Below are positions 17,294 to 25,637 of a stretch of DNA of 64,000 nucleotides, piece after piece. A program made the translations under genes and the position numbers. The DNA lies in contig ONAR01000008.1 of the NCBI GenBank assembly GCA_900315835.1, forward strand, positions 1 through 64,000. Reading direction: 5' to 3'. The DNA comes from an uncultured Prevotella sp. (GTDB lineage Bacteria; Bacteroidota; Bacteroidia; Bacteroidales; Bacteroidaceae). Within the stretch, counting starts at the first letter, position 1. Each line of letters starts with the position of its first letter. The notes under the pieces are model-generated. The model did no database searches, was not told the DNA's origin, and was given only the letters and a program-made list of their open reading frames with translations.

Positions 17294-18652
17294 TCAAAGC
17301 GGTTCCGTGATGAAGATGACGTGGCGCCCCTGCATCGTGGTAGCAAAGAGATAACAGCTGCCACCATCCTTCAACTTCAGACGTTTCCTCAGCGCATCGG
17401 CCGAAAGGGGGAAGTTGCGCACGGCAATGTTGGCCTTTGTGATACCTGCCAACCGCTCGCGCAGCTCCCGCTTATTCATCGTAGTGAGGCCCATGATGCG
17501 GAACTGTCGGCCGGGGAAGCCATTCACTTTCTGCTGACCAAGGAAGAGGTGGGAGTCGCGGTCGACGGCCCGTACGCCGAATTTCTGAGCCAGCGCCGTA
17601 AAGATTCCGGCCTTCATGATGCTGGCATTGGGTACGCACAGACTGGCGCCGACGACCTCATCGGCCGAGAAAGGCTCAGAAATGGCCGCAGTCGCGCGAT
17701 TGGCCTCTGCAGGAGCAACTATAGGCTCCGGTGCAAAAGACGGCGTTAAATCGAAGGAAACGGCCTGCTCGAAGATTTCTGCGTCATTGGCACAGACCAA
17801 GCGAATGGATGATGCCACACCGTCGCCGGAAAGCGTGGACGACGGCGCCAACGGCTCGGGCGACAGCACCAGCAACAGTTCCTTACACTCATTGCCCACC
17901 GAGACGATGTGCACCTCGCGGCAATAAGGCGCAAAAGCGCGGGCCGCAGCATGCCAGTCGAGCATCGGCGAGAGCTTGAGCATCACGCACGACGCGACGA
18001 ACATGAGTTCGTCCTTGAGCGAAAGCACGTCGGGCGTGCAGTCGGCGATGCCAAAGACCTTATGTCCGTTGGCATCGCGGCGCGCCGGATCGATGAAAAT
18101 AAACGGGCTGGTGGAGCTTGATGGGCGGGAGAATTGAGCGGCGGATGCCGGTTGGGTGGAGCCGGAATCAACCTGCGCCCTCAGTTGGTGCAGATAGTCT
18201 TCGCCATCGCCGCAGACCACCTCGGTATTGGCCAAACCTAAGCAACTGAAATTGTGGCGGGCTATGGCGCAGAGCCGTTCGTTGCGCTCCACGTAGACCG
18301 CATGGTCAAAACAGGGTGCGATAAAGGAGAAATCGATGCCGAAACCACCCGTGAGGTCGATGAGCAGCGATGCCTGATGCCGCTCGGCAATCCGGGCTTT
18401 GTAGCGCGCCGTAGCCTCGGAGGAGCACTGCTCCATGTTGAGGTGGGGCGGATAGACGACGCCGTCGGTGGCGGCGTAAGTGGGCAGCTTCGTGCGCGCC
18501 ATCTGCCATCCGGCAATCTGGTTGAGCGCGAAAGGCAGGTTGACACCGTCAGTCCCGCTGCCCCGCAAGGCCAACTGCCGCACATCATCGTTGCGGTGAC
18601 TCAGGACAAAGGCGCGCGTGGCCTCATTGTTCATGGCTGATATGTCGTTCAT
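17294..18652 (-). CDS. SAM-dependent methyltransferase with THUMP-like domain
   Basis: This is a putative Rossmann-fold methyltransferase. SAM motif I reads IDLTGGFGIDFSFIA, and the catalytic-loop equivalent is FIDPARRD. An N-terminal helical domain precedes the fold, and a C-terminal THUMP-like domain (about 380-452) suggests an RNA substrate. The family is conserved in Bacteroidota but its target is not established, so rRNA or tRNA modification is inference. The start could be MNDISAM at 18652 or the internal Met seven codons later. The length of 452 residues is slightly above the family norm because of a Ser/Pro-rich linker near residues 165-185. It stands alone between repeat-rich intergenic regions. 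Confidence 0.8.
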   Translation of the reverse strand: MNDISAMNNEATRAFVLSHRNDDVRQLALRGSGTDGVNLPFALNQIAGWQMARTKLPTYAATDGVVYPPHLNMEQCSSEATARYKARIAERHQASLLIDLTGGFGIDFSFIAPCFDHAVYVERNERLCAIARHNFSCLGLANTEVVCGDGEDYLHQLRAQVDSGSTQPASAAQFSRPSSSTSPFIFIDPARRDANGHKVFGIADCTPDVLSLKDELMFVASCVMLKLSPMLDWHAAARAFAPYCREVHIVSVGNECKELLLVLSPEPLAPSSTLSGDGVASSIRLVCANDAEIFEQAVSFDLTPSFAPEPIVAPAEANRATAAISEPFSADEVVGASLCVPNASIMKAGIFTALAQKFGVRAVDRDSHLFLGQQKVNGFPGRQFRIMGLTTMNKRELRERLAGITKANIAVRNFPLSADALRKRLKLKDGGSCYLFATTMQGRHVIFITEPL

Positions 18653-18671
18653 CGTGCAAGGGAATGTTAAA

Positions 18672-18848
18672 CAGAAGTCCGGAAGTAAGGAATTAAAGAA
18701 GTCCGGAAGTCCAGAAGTCCGGAAGTCCCGTCATTACCATTGCAATACCTGATTAACAGATACTTGAGCATATGACTGGACTTCTGAACTTCCGGACTTC
18801 CGGACTTCTAAGCTTCCGAACTTCAGTACTTCTGAACTTCAGTACTTC
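18672..18848. repeat. GAAGTCCR 8-bp arrays in inverted arrangement
   Basis: A left arm of GAAGTCCR units (18672-18727) and a right arm of reverse-complement units (GGACTTCY, decaying to GAACTTCAGTACTTC, about 18778-18848) flank an approximately 50-bp spacer. The right arm touches the sdhB stop codon. The same unit recurs at 42247-42340 and 53871-53926. Confidence 0.85.
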
Positions 18849-19604
18849 TTAGTCTGCCAGCTTAGCCTTGATGAACTCGCGGTTCAGGCGGGCGATGTTG
18901 GCGATGGACTCGTTCTTCGGGCACTCAGCCTCGCAGGCGCGGGTGTTGGTGCAGTTGCCGAAGCCGAGCTCTTCCATCTTGGCTACCATGCTCTTCACAC
19001 GGCGTGCGGCCTCGACGCGGCCCTGAGGCAGGAGAGCGAACTGGCTCACCTTGCTCGATACGAAGAGCATAGCCGAACCGTTCTTGCAGGCAGCAACGCA
19101 GGCGCCGCAGCCAATGCAGGTAGCGCAGTCCATAGCCTCGTCGGCAGCCTCCTTGGAGATGAGGATGGCGTTGGCATCCTGAGCCTGACCGGTGCGAACG
19201 GAGGTGTAGCCGCCGGCAGCGATGATCTTATCGAAGGCAGAGCGGTCTACCATGCAGTCCTTGATGACAGGGAATGCGGCCGAGCGCCAGGGCTCAACGG
19301 TGATGACATCGCCGTCGTGGAAGCGGCGCATGTAGAGCTGGCAGGTCGTGGCGCCCTGTGCGGGTCCGTGGGGATGGCCGTTGATGTAGAGTGAGCACAT
19401 ACCGCAGATGCCCTCACGACAGTCGTGATCGAAGACGAAAGGCTCATTGCCACCCTCAATGAGCTGTTCGTTGAGAATGTCGAGCATCTCCAGGAAGGAA
19501 GTATCCCCGGGGATATCCTTCATCTCAAAGGTATCGAAATGTCCCTCAGCCTTCGGGCCATTCTGACGCCAAACTTTCAAAGTGAATGATATATTCGTGT
19601 CCAT
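18849..19604 (-). CDS. sdhB: Succinate dehydrogenase / fumarate reductase iron-sulfur subunit
   Basis: This subunit carries electrons between the flavoprotein and the membrane quinone/heme subunit. N-terminal 2Fe-2S ligands lie in [20 protein letters not shown], and the C-terminal ferredoxin motifs [14 protein letters not shown] and [14 protein letters not shown] supply the 4Fe-4S and 3Fe-4S clusters. The length of 251 residues is typical of the B-type enzyme. It is the last gene of sdhCAB and lies 28 bp after sdhA. In Prevotella-like anaerobes this complex usually runs as fumarate reductase in the succinate pathway; direction cannot be told from sequence. Confidence 0.95.
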   Translation of the reverse strand: MDTNISFTLKVWRQNGPKAEGHFDTFEMKDIPGDTSFLEMLDILNEQLIEGGNEPFVFDHDCREGICGMCSLYINGHPHGPAQGATTCQLYMRRFHDGDVITVEPWRSAAFPVIKDCMVDRSAFDKIIAAGGYTSVRTGQAQDANAILISKEAADEAMDCATCIGCGACVAACKNGSAMLFVSSKVSQFALLPQGRVEAARRVKSMVAKMEELGFGNCTNTRACEAECPKNESIANIARLNREFIKAKLAD

Positions 19605-19632
19605 GATTTAATGCTTTATATTAGATGAAACT

Positions 19633-21600
19633 TTAGCTCTTATAGTTTCTTGTCTGAACCTTGATGTACTGATAGTTGAGGTCTTCCTTGTGGAGAACGG
19701 GGGCGACGTCGTCGGATCCCTGATATTCCCAGCAAGCTACATACATGTAGTGCTCATCGTCACGCTTAGCCTCGCCTTCCTCTGTCTGGCTCTCCTCGCG
19801 GAAATGACCGCCACAGCTCTCGTTGCGCTCAAGGGCGTCGTAAGCAATGAGCTCACCCATGAGGATGAAGTCACGCAGGTGGATAGCCTTGTCAAGCTCG
19901 ACATTGAGTCCCTCCTTGCTGCCCGGGATGCGGACGCAGGTATCGAACTGCTTGCGCACCTCCTTCAGCATCTCGAGGGCCTTCTTCAGTCCGGCCTCGT
20001 TGCGGGCCATGCCTACATAGTTCCACATTATCTTATAAAGCTCACGATGGATAGAGTCAACGCTCATCAGCTTCGACTTATCGCTCTGCTTGTTCTGGAT
20101 ATCCATGATGCGGTCGATCTCAGCCTGCACTCCCTTCTCAGCCTCTGCGAACTCGGGCGCGTCGGTAGAAGGCAGCTTCACCTGAATCTGATCGCTCAGG
20201 TAGTTCTGCATGGTATAAGGAATGACGAAGTAGCCATCGCTCAGACCCTGCATCAGTGCGGATGCACCGAGACGGTTGGCACCGTGGTCGGAGAAGTTGC
20301 ACTCGCCCAGGGCAAACAGACCCTTGACACTGGTCTGAAGCTCATAATCAACCCAGAGGCCGCCCATAGTGTAGTGGATGGCGGGGAAGATCATCATCGG
20401 GTTCTCGTGGGGATCAACATCGGTAATCTCCTGATACATATCGAAGAGGTTGCCGTAGCGCTGGTCAACGACGTCGCGGCCGAGGCGCTGGAAAGCCTCA
20501 GAGAAGTCGAGGAACACAGCCAAACCGGTGTTGTTGACACCATAGCCCTTGTCGGTGCGCTCCTTGGCGGCACGCGAGGCAACGTCGCGGGGCACGAGGT
20601 TACCGAAGGCAGGATAGCGGCGCTCGAGGTAGTAGTCGCGGTCTTCCTCAGGAATGTCGCGGCCCTTAATCTCACCACGCTGCAGCTTCTTGGCGTCTTC
20701 GAGCTTCTTCGGCACCCAGATGCGGCCGTCGTTACGCAGCGACTCCGACATCAGTGTGAGCTTCGACTGCTTGTCGCCGTGCACGGGGATACACGTCGGG
20801 TGAATCTGAACGAAGCAGGGGTTGGCGAAGTAGGCACCTTTACGATAGGCCTGGATGGCTGCGGTGCAGTTGCAACCCATGGCGTTGGTCGACAGGAAGT
20901 AAGTGTTGCCATAACCGCCGGTGGCCAGGCAAACAGCATGACCGGCATAGCGCTCGAGCTTTCCGGTAACGAGGTTCTTGGCGATGACGCCACGGCAGCG
21001 GCCGTCGATGATGACGATATCCTCCACCTCTGTACGGGTGTGGAGCTCCACAGTGCCGTGGTGCACCTCTTTCATCAGAGAGGAGTAAGCGCCGAGCAGC
21101 AGCTGCTGACCGGTCTGACCCTTGGCGTAGAACGTACGGCTCACCTGCACGCCACCGAACGAACGGTTGGCCAGCATGCCGCCATACTCACGGGCAAAAG
21201 GCACGCCCTGAGCCACGCACTGGTCGATGATGTTGGCCGATACCTCAGCCAAGCGGTAGACATTGGCCTCGCGGGCACGGTAGTCACCACCCTTGATGGT
21301 ATCGTAGAACAGACGGTAGACAGCGTCACCATCGTTCTGATAGTTTTTGGCTGCATTGATACCACCCTGTGCGGCAATAGAGTGGGCACGGCGCGGAGAG
21401 TCCTGGATGCAGAAGTTAATGACATGGAAGCCCATCTCGCCAAGTGATGCGGCAGCGCTGGCACCGGCCAGACCCGTACCCACGACAATCACCGTGAGCT
21501 TACGCTTGTTGGCGGGGTTGACAAGCTTCTGATGTGCTTTATAGTTGGTCCATTTTTCAGCCAGAGGGCCTTCAGGAATCTTAGAATCTATCTGTGACAT
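19633..21600 (-). CDS. sdhA: Succinate dehydrogenase / fumarate reductase flavoprotein subunit
   Basis: This is the FAD-carrying catalytic subunit that interconverts succinate and fumarate. The dinucleotide fold is [21 protein letters not shown], and the FAD-linking segment is [23 protein letters not shown]. Active-site residues lie in the region [15 protein letters not shown] and in the Arg-containing [13 protein letters not shown]. The 655 residues match B-type (Bacteroides/Wolinella-like) SdhA/FrdA. It is co-transcribed with sdhC upstream (31-bp gap) and sdhB downstream. The long antisense ORF across it is a codon-usage shadow. Confidence 0.95.
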   Translation of the reverse strand: MSQIDSKIPEGPLAEKWTNYKAHQKLVNPANKRKLTVIVVGTGLAGASAAASLGEMGFHVINFCIQDSPRRAHSIAAQGGINAAKNYQNDGDAVYRLFYDTIKGGDYRAREANVYRLAEVSANIIDQCVAQGVPFAREYGGMLANRSFGGVQVSRTFYAKGQTGQQLLLGAYSSLMKEVHHGTVELHTRTEVEDIVIIDGRCRGVIAKNLVTGKLERYAGHAVCLATGGYGNTYFLSTNAMGCNCTAAIQAYRKGAYFANPCFVQIHPTCIPVHGDKQSKLTLMSESLRNDGRIWVPKKLEDAKKLQRGEIKGRDIPEEDRDYYLERRYPAFGNLVPRDVASRAAKERTDKGYGVNNTGLAVFLDFSEAFQRLGRDVVDQRYGNLFDMYQEITDVDPHENPMMIFPAIHYTMGGLWVDYELQTSVKGLFALGECNFSDHGANRLGASALMQGLSDGYFVIPYTMQNYLSDQIQVKLPSTDAPEFAEAEKGVQAEIDRIMDIQNKQSDKSKLMSVDSIHRELYKIMWNYVGMARNEAGLKKALEMLKEVRKQFDTCVRIPGSKEGLNVELDKAIHLRDFILMGELIAYDALERNESCGGHFREESQTEEGEAKRDDEHYMYVACWEYQGSDDVAPVLHKEDLNYQYIKVQTRNYKS

Positions 21601-21631
21601 AATATGATGCTAATTAGAAATTACCAGTGAG

Positions 21632-22318
21632 TTAGGCTGCGCAACACATCGAGGGAGCGAAACCGAGCCAGAAAGAAAGGATAAGGATAGCGAAGACGGC
21701 CATGAGTATCGTGACATACACGATGCCGATGCACTGCCAGCGCTTGAGCCAGATCTTACCGCTCCAGCCAAGGGTCTGCATGGCTGACCAGAAGCCGTGG
21801 CTCAGGTGGAACCAGATGGCGCAAATCCAGATGAGATAAAGAATGGAGAACACCGGATTGGAGAACGTGTCCTGGATCCAGGCGAAGCCGTCGGCAGGAC
21901 TGTGGGCGACCTCGACGCCGGCAAGCTCGGCGAACATCATGTGACCCCAGAAGTTGTAAAGGTGCAGCACCAGGCCGATGAGGATGATGAGACCCAGCAC
22001 CAGCATGTTCTGCGATGCCCAGCTCACCTCGGGGCGGCGGCTCGTCACCTCATAGCGCTGGTCGCCACGGGCGCGGCGGTTCTGTGCCGTCAGGATGAAG
22101 GCATACACGATGTGACACACTGCCAAGAAGGCCAGACCCAACGTGCCGAGAACGGCGTACCAGTTGGAACCCAGGAACTTACACACAACGTTGTAACCGT
22201 CTCCAGAGAAGAAGGCCACAACATTCATGCAGCAGTGGAAGGTCAGAAACAGGATAAGGCAAATGCCAGTGAGCGACATTACCACCTTTCTGCCAATCGG
22301 AGAATTAATTAACCACAT
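21632..22318 (-). CDS. sdhC: Succinate dehydrogenase / fumarate reductase cytochrome b subunit
   Basis: This is the integral membrane anchor with five predicted transmembrane helices. It belongs to the single-subunit di-heme B-type family, which couples the enzyme to menaquinone. Candidate heme ligands include His residues in LTFHCCMN, AVCHIVYAF, LVLHLYNFWGH and IWFHLSHGFW. The length of 228 residues fits. It is the first gene of sdhCAB, preceded by a good Bacteroidota promoter at 22475-22505 with a leader of about 150 bases. Confidence 0.92.
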   Translation of the reverse strand: MWLINSPIGRKVVMSLTGICLILFLTFHCCMNVVAFFSGDGYNVVCKFLGSNWYAVLGTLGLAFLAVCHIVYAFILTAQNRRARGDQRYEVTSRRPEVSWASQNMLVLGLIILIGLVLHLYNFWGHMMFAELAGVEVAHSPADGFAWIQDTFSNPVFSILYLIWICAIWFHLSHGFWSAMQTLGWSGKIWLKRWQCIGIVYVTILMAVFAILILSFWLGFAPSMCCAA

Positions 22319-22474
22319 AAATGATTGAATTTAAATTATTGAATGTTATTGATGATTTCACCATATCAGAGAGCCCTTAAGTGCCTCACCTAAGGCGCTC
22401 TAAGTGCCAGCAATTGTTTCTCGACGATGCACCGCCCTCATCCTTTGTAGGTAGGACATGAGCCACATCGCATG

Positions 22475-22505
22475 CAAAAATACTATATTTTGGTGATTAA
22501 ACAAA
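22475..22505 (-). promoter_or_regulatory. Bacteroidota promoter for sdhCAB (-33 TTTG, N19, -7 TATTTTTG)
   Basis: On the minus strand, TTTG (22502-22505) is followed after exactly 19 bases by TATTTTTG (22475-22482), matching the TTTG-N19-21-TAnnTTTG consensus. The long leader down to 22319 contains a bulged inverted repeat (GAGCCCTTA ... TAAGGCGCTC) that could be regulatory. Confidence 0.7.
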
Positions 22506-22536
22506 GTAAAAGCCGCAAAAAATCGAATATTTTAAT

Positions 22537-22544
22537 TACTTTTG
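22537..22544 (+). promoter_or_regulatory. -7 box (TACTTTTG) immediately before mnmG
   Basis: TACTTTTG ends only six bases before the mnmG ATG at 22551. If used, transcription would begin at or next to the start codon, implying a leaderless or nearly leaderless mRNA. No clear -33 TTTG is visible. Confidence 0.4.
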
Positions 22545-22550
22545 CCGCAA

Positions 22551-24434
22551 ATGAAGAATACAGCTGATTTCTATTACGACGTCATCGTCGTCGGCGGCGG
22601 TCATGCAGGCTGCGAGGCCGCATCGGCGTCGGCCAACATTGGGGCCAAGACTTGCCTCATTACGATGGACATGAACAAGATTGCGCAGATGAGCTGCAAC
22701 CCTGCCGTCGGCGGCATCGCTAAAGGCCAGATTGTACGCGAGATCGACGCCATGGGCGGTCAGATGGGCATGGTCACCGACCGCACTGCCATACAGTTTC
22801 GCATGCTCAACAAAGGCAAGGGACCGGCCGTCTGGTCGCCCCGCGCACAGTGTGACCGCGGCAAGTTTATCTGGGAGTGGCGCCGCACGCTCGACCATAC
22901 GCCCAACCTCGACATCTGGCAGGACCAGGCCGACGAGCTCATCGTGGAGCATGGCGAGGCCGTAGGCGTCACCACCATCTGGGGGGTGACCTTCTGCGCC
23001 AAGGCCGTCGTCATTACCGCCGGCACCTTCCTTAACGGATTGATGCACATCGGCCACCATAAGGTACCTGGGGGCAGGTGCGCCGAACCTGCCTCCTATC
23101 ACCTCGCCGAGAGCATCGCGCGCTGGGGCGTTAAAACAGGAAGGATGAAAACGGGCACGCCGGTGCGTCTCGACAAGCGGACAATCCACTTCGAAGACAC
23201 CACCGAACAGCCCGGAGACACCGACTTCCACCAGTTTTCGTTCATGGGGGTGCAGCATGCCCTCAAGCCGCTACCATGCTGGACGTGTGAGACCAACGCT
23301 AAGGTGCATGAGATATTAAGGTCGGATCTCGCCAATTCGCCCCTTTACAACGGCCAGATTCAAAGCACCGGCCCACGTTATTGTCCGTCGATTGAGACCA
23401 AGCTCGTTACCTTCCCCGACCGCGATCACCACCCGTTGTTTATCGAACCCGAGGGCGAGGACACCAACGAGATGTACCTGAACGGCTTCTCTTCGTCGAT
23501 GCCGATGGAGACACAGCTCAGAGCACTGCATGAGATTCCGGCCCTACGCGACGTCAAAGCCTACCGGCCCGGCTACGCCATCGAGTACGATTACTTCGAC
23601 CCGACGCAGCTCAAGCACTCGCTCGAGAGCAAGGTCATTCCCGGATTGTTCCTCGCCGGTCAGGTCAACGGCACCACGGGGTACGAAGAGGCGGCCGGTC
23701 AGGGACTCATGGCGGGTATCAATGCCGCGTTGAAATGCGCCGGAAGCGATCCGGTGGTGCTGAAGCGCGACGAGGCGTACATCGGCGTATTGATTGACGA
23801 TCTCACGACGAAGGGCGTGGATGAGCCCTACCGCATGTTCACCTCGCGTGCCGAATACCGCATCCTGCTCCGTCAGGACAATGCCGACGCACGCTTGACC
23901 GAGATGTTCTACAAGCTCGGATTGGTGCATCGAGACCGCTACGACTGGTGGCTGCAAAAGAAGGAAGCCATCGGGCGAATCGTTGATTTCTGCGACAATA
24001 CCAACGTCAAGCCAACCACCATCAACGGTTATGCCGAAAGCCTCGGCACCACCCCACTCCGCTTTGGCTGCAAAATCTCGGAACTCATCGGCCGTCCTCA
24101 GCTCACGATTGCAAAGCTCGCCGACATCCTGCCCGACTTAAAGGCAGTAGTCGAAGCGCCCGAAAACCGCAAGGAAGAGATAGCGGAGGCAGCAGAAATC
24201 CTTATTAAATATAAGGGCTACATTGCGCGCGAGTTGGTCGTGGCGGATAAGATGCGGCGCTTGGAGAATATCCGCATTAAGGGCCATTTCCACTACAGCG
24301 ACCTCCATGAGATAAGCATCGAAGGGCGCCAGAAGTTGGAGCGCATCGACCCGGAAACATTGGCTGAGGCCAGTCGCATTCCCGGCGTATCGCCAAGCGA
24401 CATCAACGTGCTGCTGGTATTAATGGGAAGATGA
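22551..24434 (+). CDS. mnmG: tRNA uridine-5-carboxymethylaminomethyl modification enzyme
   Basis: MnmG (GidA), with MnmE, builds the cmnm5 group on U34 of certain tRNAs using FAD, glycine and methylene-THF. The FAD motif is VIVVGGGHAGCEAASASANIG, and the family block MSCNPAVGGIAKGQIVREIDAMGG is complete. The second FAD-associated region is GLFLAGQVNGTTGYEEAAGQGL, and the C-terminal helical domain ends normally. I chose the start MKNTADFYYD at 22551 over the TTG nine bases upstream, as it gives the usual N-terminus. In many bacteria gidA lies near the replication origin, which fits the parS site 12 bp downstream. Confidence 0.95.
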   Translation: MKNTADFYYDVIVVGGGHAGCEAASASANIGAKTCLITMDMNKIAQMSCNPAVGGIAKGQIVREIDAMGGQMGMVTDRTAIQFRMLNKGKGPAVWSPRAQCDRGKFIWEWRRTLDHTPNLDIWQDQADELIVEHGEAVGVTTIWGVTFCAKAVVITAGTFLNGLMHIGHHKVPGGRCAEPASYHLAESIARWGVKTGRMKTGTPVRLDKRTIHFEDTTEQPGDTDFHQFSFMGVQHALKPLPCWTCETNAKVHEILRSDLANSPLYNGQIQSTGPRYCPSIETKLVTFPDRDHHPLFIEPEGEDTNEMYLNGFSSSMPMETQLRALHEIPALRDVKAYRPGYAIEYDYFDPTQLKHSLESKVIPGLFLAGQVNGTTGYEEAAGQGLMAGINAALKCAGSDPVVLKRDEAYIGVLIDDLTTKGVDEPYRMFTSRAEYRILLRQDNADARLTEMFYKLGLVHRDRYDWWLQKKEAIGRIVDFCDNTNVKPTTINGYAESLGTTPLRFGCKISELIGRPQLTIAKLADILPDLKAVVEAPENRKEEIAEAAEILIKYKGYIARELVVADKMRRLENIRIKGHFHYSDLHEISIEGRQKLERIDPETLAEASRIPGVSPSDINVLLVLMGR

Positions 24435-24445
24435 TGAGATACGAT

Positions 24446-24461
24446 TGTTTCACGTGAAACA
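24446..24461. promoter_or_regulatory. parS-like centromere site 1 (TGTTTCACGTGAAACA)
   Basis: A perfect 16-bp palindrome identical to the broadly conserved ParB-binding parS consensus (TGTTnCACGTGAAACA) sits 12 bp after mnmG. Such sites nucleate ParB partition complexes near the chromosomal origin. No parA or parB gene is in the window. Confidence 0.85.
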
Positions 24462-24516
24462 GAACTATCGATAAATGACTCAAAAACAACGATATAACCA
24501 TTAAAGTAAAACGTAA

Positions 24517-25050
24517 ATGACGAACAAGGAGATTTTAATCAAGAACCTAAGAACCATTCCGGATTGGCCGATAAAAGGGGTCAACTTCCGCGATGTAACT
24601 ACGCTCTTCAAGAGTCCAGAGTGTGTTAAGATCATCAGCGACGAGATGTACGACCTTTATAAGGATAAGGGCATCACAAAGATCGTGGGCATTGAAAGCC
24701 GCGGATTCGTAATGAGCTCGGCCGCTGCCATTCGTTTGGGTGCAGGCATCGTACTTTGCCGCAAACCGGGAAAGCTGCCCTGCGAGACCATCCAGGAAAG
24801 TTACGCAAAGGAATATGGCATCGATACCATCGAGATTCATAAGGATGCCATCAACGAAAACGATGTGGTGCTGCTCCACGACGACTTGTTGGCCACCGGC
24901 GGAACGATGAAAGCGGCGTGCAATCTGGTGAGAAAGTTCCACCCGAAGCGCATCTATTGTAATTTCATCATGGAGCTGACGACCGAGTTCCCCCATACCC
25001 GCGAAAGCTTCGACAAGGACGTAGAGATCACGAGTCTGCTGCAATTCTAA
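24517..25050 (+). CDS. apt: Adenine phosphoribosyltransferase
   Basis: Apt salvages adenine by joining it to PRPP to give AMP. The PRPP-binding loop reads VVLLHDDLLATGGTMKAA, and the family N-terminal block is IPDWPIKGVNFRDVTTLF. GIESRGFVMSSAAAIRLGAG and LCRKPGKLP are also conserved. The length of 177 residues is normal. It lies 82 bp after mnmG with the parS-like site in between, and is followed by a 13-bp terminator hairpin. Confidence 0.96.
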   Translation: MTNKEILIKNLRTIPDWPIKGVNFRDVTTLFKSPECVKIISDEMYDLYKDKGITKIVGIESRGFVMSSAAAIRLGAGIVLCRKPGKLPCETIQESYAKEYGIDTIEIHKDAINENDVVLLHDDLLATGGTMKAACNLVRKFHPKRIYCNFIMELTTEFPHTRESFDKDVEITSLLQF

Positions 25051-25098
25051 TCTTCCACACTCTTTTTCGCACAATCATCGCAGCGAACATCCATTACG

Positions 25099-25137
25099 GC
25101 GCCTGAAAGAACAATCTTCTTTCAGGCGCTTTTCTTT
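25099..25137 (+). terminator. Terminator after apt
   Basis: A perfect 13-bp stem (GCGCCTGAAAGAA / TTCTTTCAGGCGC) with a 5-nt loop is followed by a T-rich tract (TTTTCTTTT). Confidence 0.88.
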
Positions 25138-25184
25138 TACTCATGCAACGTGTATTGTTTATTATACACCGCATAATGTATCCA

Positions 25185-25357
25185 GTGTAGTGGCCGGCCT
25201 TGTGCCGGCCACCAACCGCCGAACCGATACCATTCAATTCATTACGACGTATAATCGATGGCGAATAATGGTATCCGCGTGGTTGGTGGATGGTGTTAGG
25301 GCGGCTGATGGACTGTTTCCGTGCGGTTGGTGGTCGGCATAAGACCGGCCACTACAC
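25185..25357. repeat. Inverted pair of REP-like palindromes
   Basis: Elements at 25185-25217 and 25325-25357 share the GTGTAGTGGCCGGC core and face each other about 107 bp apart in the 587-bp region between apt and uvrC. The rest of this region holds no recognisable gene. Confidence 0.85.
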
Positions 25358-25466
25358 TGAAACCAAAGGCGCGGCAAAAAGAGTGGGAGAAGCCGCCCCC
25401 ATGCATCAAAATAGCTAAAAGCCGCAAATAAATCATAAACGCGGCAGGCTTGTGGAATTTAATTCG

Positions 25467-25474
25467 TACCTTTG
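25467..25474 (+). promoter_or_regulatory. -7 box (TACCTTTG) for uvrC
   Basis: TACCTTTG fits the -7 consensus and would give a leader of about 155 bases that contains the second parS-like site at 25582-25597. Confidence 0.45.
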
Positions 25475-25581
25475 CTAATCCCAAACGGCGGAACGACGAA
25501 CGACGTAGGCCTTAACGACACGACCGACAAAGACCAACGTCAACAGTCAGCTAACGCTTCCGTCAACGCCACACCGCATAT

Positions 25582-25597
25582 CGTTTCACGTGAAACA
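25582..25597. promoter_or_regulatory. parS-like centromere site 2 (CGTTTCACGTGAAACA)
   Basis: This matches the parS consensus at 15 of 16 positions (outer C instead of T), 1,136 bp from the first site and 40 bp before uvrC. Two such sites so close together are unlikely by chance. Confidence 0.8.
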
Positions 25598-25637
25598 AGC
25601 GGCGTCGTGAAAGCCGATTAACAAAGGGATTGAGACC

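Noticed and set aside
19690-21447. 585-codon open frame antisense to sdhA
   Set aside because: It is a shadow created by GC-rich codon bias opposite a clearly conserved gene; the same applies to the other long antisense frames (for example 2523-3362 and 11027-12403).
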